A stretch of 64,000 nt of DNA, taken from assembly GCF_004216955.1 (NCBI RefSeq), contig NZ_SGXL01000001.1, positions 2,507,413 through 2,571,412 on the forward strand. The letters are read 5' to 3'. Under the pieces are notes generated by a model. That model was not told the origin of the DNA. It saw nothing but the letters and a program-made list of their open reading frames with translations, and made no database searches. Below are positions 63,518 to 64,000 of the stretch, piece by piece. The stretch is from Fictibacillus sp. BK138 (GTDB taxonomy: Bacteria > Bacillota > Bacilli > Bacillales > Fictibacillaceae). The position numbers and the translations under genes were made by a program. Positions within the stretch are counted from its first letter, which is position 1. Each line of letters opens with the position of its first letter.

Positions 63518-64000
63518 ATGCATTTTCCAGTTAAAAAATTTTTTTCCTATTACAAACCGTATTTAAAGGTATTTCTATGTGTATTGTTATGTGCTTTACT
63601 TGTATCTTCTGTGACTTTGGCATTTCCTCTGCTCGTTCGCTACATTACGAAGGATGTACTCGAAGGGAATTTATCTGATGCAATAAGTGAAGTGTATTGG
63701 ATTGGCGGATTAATGCTTGTTTTAGCAGTGATTCAGAACATAGCAAACTACTTTCTGGACTATAAAGGCCATGAAGTCGGAGCTCTCATGGAAAGAGATC
63801 TGCGCAGTGAACTATTCGCACACATGCAAAAACTTTCCTTTAGCTTTTACGATAAAGAACGGACCGGCCAGCTTATGTCCAGGGTAACGACCGATCTTCT
63901 CATGCTTGCTGAGCTTTATCATCACGGTCCTGAAGACTATGTTAAATATTTGACTCGATTTATTGGTGCGTTTGTTATTTTGTTCTTTATTAACGCACCA
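63518..64000 (+). CDS. ABC exporter, fused TMD-NBD type (N-terminal part)
   Basis: The first 161 codons of an ABC exporter; the gene runs off the right edge. Visible are MHFPVKKFFSYYKPYLKVFL, two helices and the typical ABC_membrane loop with MERDLRSELFAHMQKLSFSF and YDKERTGQLMSRVTTD. This N-terminal pattern is that of homodimeric or heterodimeric multidrug/lipid exporters (MsbA/BmrA-like). The ATG at 63518 follows AAAGGGG. The leader peptide upstream suggests induction by a ribosome-targeting drug. Confidence 0.88.
   Translation, partial: MHFPVKKFFSYYKPYLKVFLCVLLCALLVSSVTLAFPLLVRYITKDVLEGNLSDAISEVYWIGGLMLVLAVIQNIANYFLDYKGHEVGALMERDLRSELFAHMQKLSFSFYDKERTGQLMSRVTTDLLMLAELYHHGPEDYVKYLTRFIGAFVILFFINAP

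Noticed and set aside
1-64000. Prophage, integrative element or insertion sequence
   Set aside because: No integrase, transposase, phage structural genes, tRNA attachment sites or long terminal repeats were seen; the dispersed element has no coding capacity.
1-64000. tRNA or rRNA genes
   Set aside because: No conserved rRNA segment or tRNA cloverleaf could be found in the intergenic regions read; the T-box leader is the only structured RNA with clear support.

Overview
The window looks like chromosomal DNA of a low-GC, Gram-positive, aerobic spore former of the Bacillaceae (Fictibacillus or Bacillus-like). The evidence is strong AGGAGG-type ribosome binding sites, frequent TTG/GTG starts, a CotF-type coat protein, a ComK homologue, a decayed GerAC germination gene, an intracellular subtilisin with its LIPF inhibitory motif, an OhrR/Ohr pair, and a sigma-54 promoter next to a PAS-AAA-Fis activator. 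I see no rRNA, tRNA, transposase, prophage or CRISPR array. This is ordinary accessory chromosome made of small operons separated by clear stem-loop terminators.

Layout. 1-9.4 kb: a truncated LacI regulator, cupins, a HAD hydrolase, GNATs, a COG0523 GTPase, a thioredoxin-like protein, an MBL hydrolase and several small membrane or basic proteins. 9.4-12 kb: an intracellular subtilisin and a secreted subtilisin. 12-16.7 kb: sulfotransferase, peroxiredoxin, thioesterase, methyltransferase and universal stress protein. 16.7-19.3 kb: an ABC efflux operon with its own TetR regulator and two matching operators. 19.3-23.7 kb: VOC, MBL and acyl-CoA dehydrogenase-like genes. 23.7-27.2 kb: a secreted protein built of 29-residue repeats next to a two-component system, with paired 11-bp-spaced direct repeats upstream. 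27.3-33.1 kb: MFS exporter, DHH phosphoesterase, coat protein, hydrolase and ohrR/ohr. 33.2-37.5 kb: a sigma-54 activator, a perfect -24/-12 promoter, a GABA-type aminotransferase and an SSS symporter. 38.3 kb: comK. 39.1-42.5 kb: cyanophycinase and cyanophycin synthetase. 42.6-52.9 kb: mostly minus-strand small operons (lipoproteins, GNATs, galE, PP2C, HIT), including a T-box leader that reads directly into the HIT-PP2C pair. 53-59.3 kb: a BBE-type FAD oxidase with a possible sigma-K promoter, a PPOX flavoprotein and small membrane proteins. 59.4-62.9 kb: an ECF sigma/anti-sigma pair, a class F sortase and a duplicated cell-wall protein carrying an MPKTG anchor. 63.4-64 kb: a short leader peptide with an attenuator-like structure ahead of an ABC exporter that runs off the right edge.

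Three observations stand out. (1) Intergenic arrays of very short repeats occur at six main places. They belong to at least three unrelated core families, yet the cores are spaced at exactly 21 bp or 20 bp while the spacers vary. Two of the arrays sit inside inverted copies of a roughly 270-300 bp dispersed element. (2) The ECF sigma operon and the MPKTG-protein/sortase operon share one promoter signature, TGATCC-N16-CGTTAG, with identical spacing. This ties the four genes into one self-regulated cell-surface module. (3) A complete T-box riboswitch with promoter and terminator precedes a HIT-family hydrolase and a PP2C-like phosphatase, which is not a usual T-box target.

All functions are assigned by recognising motifs and family resemblance by eye; no database search was run.
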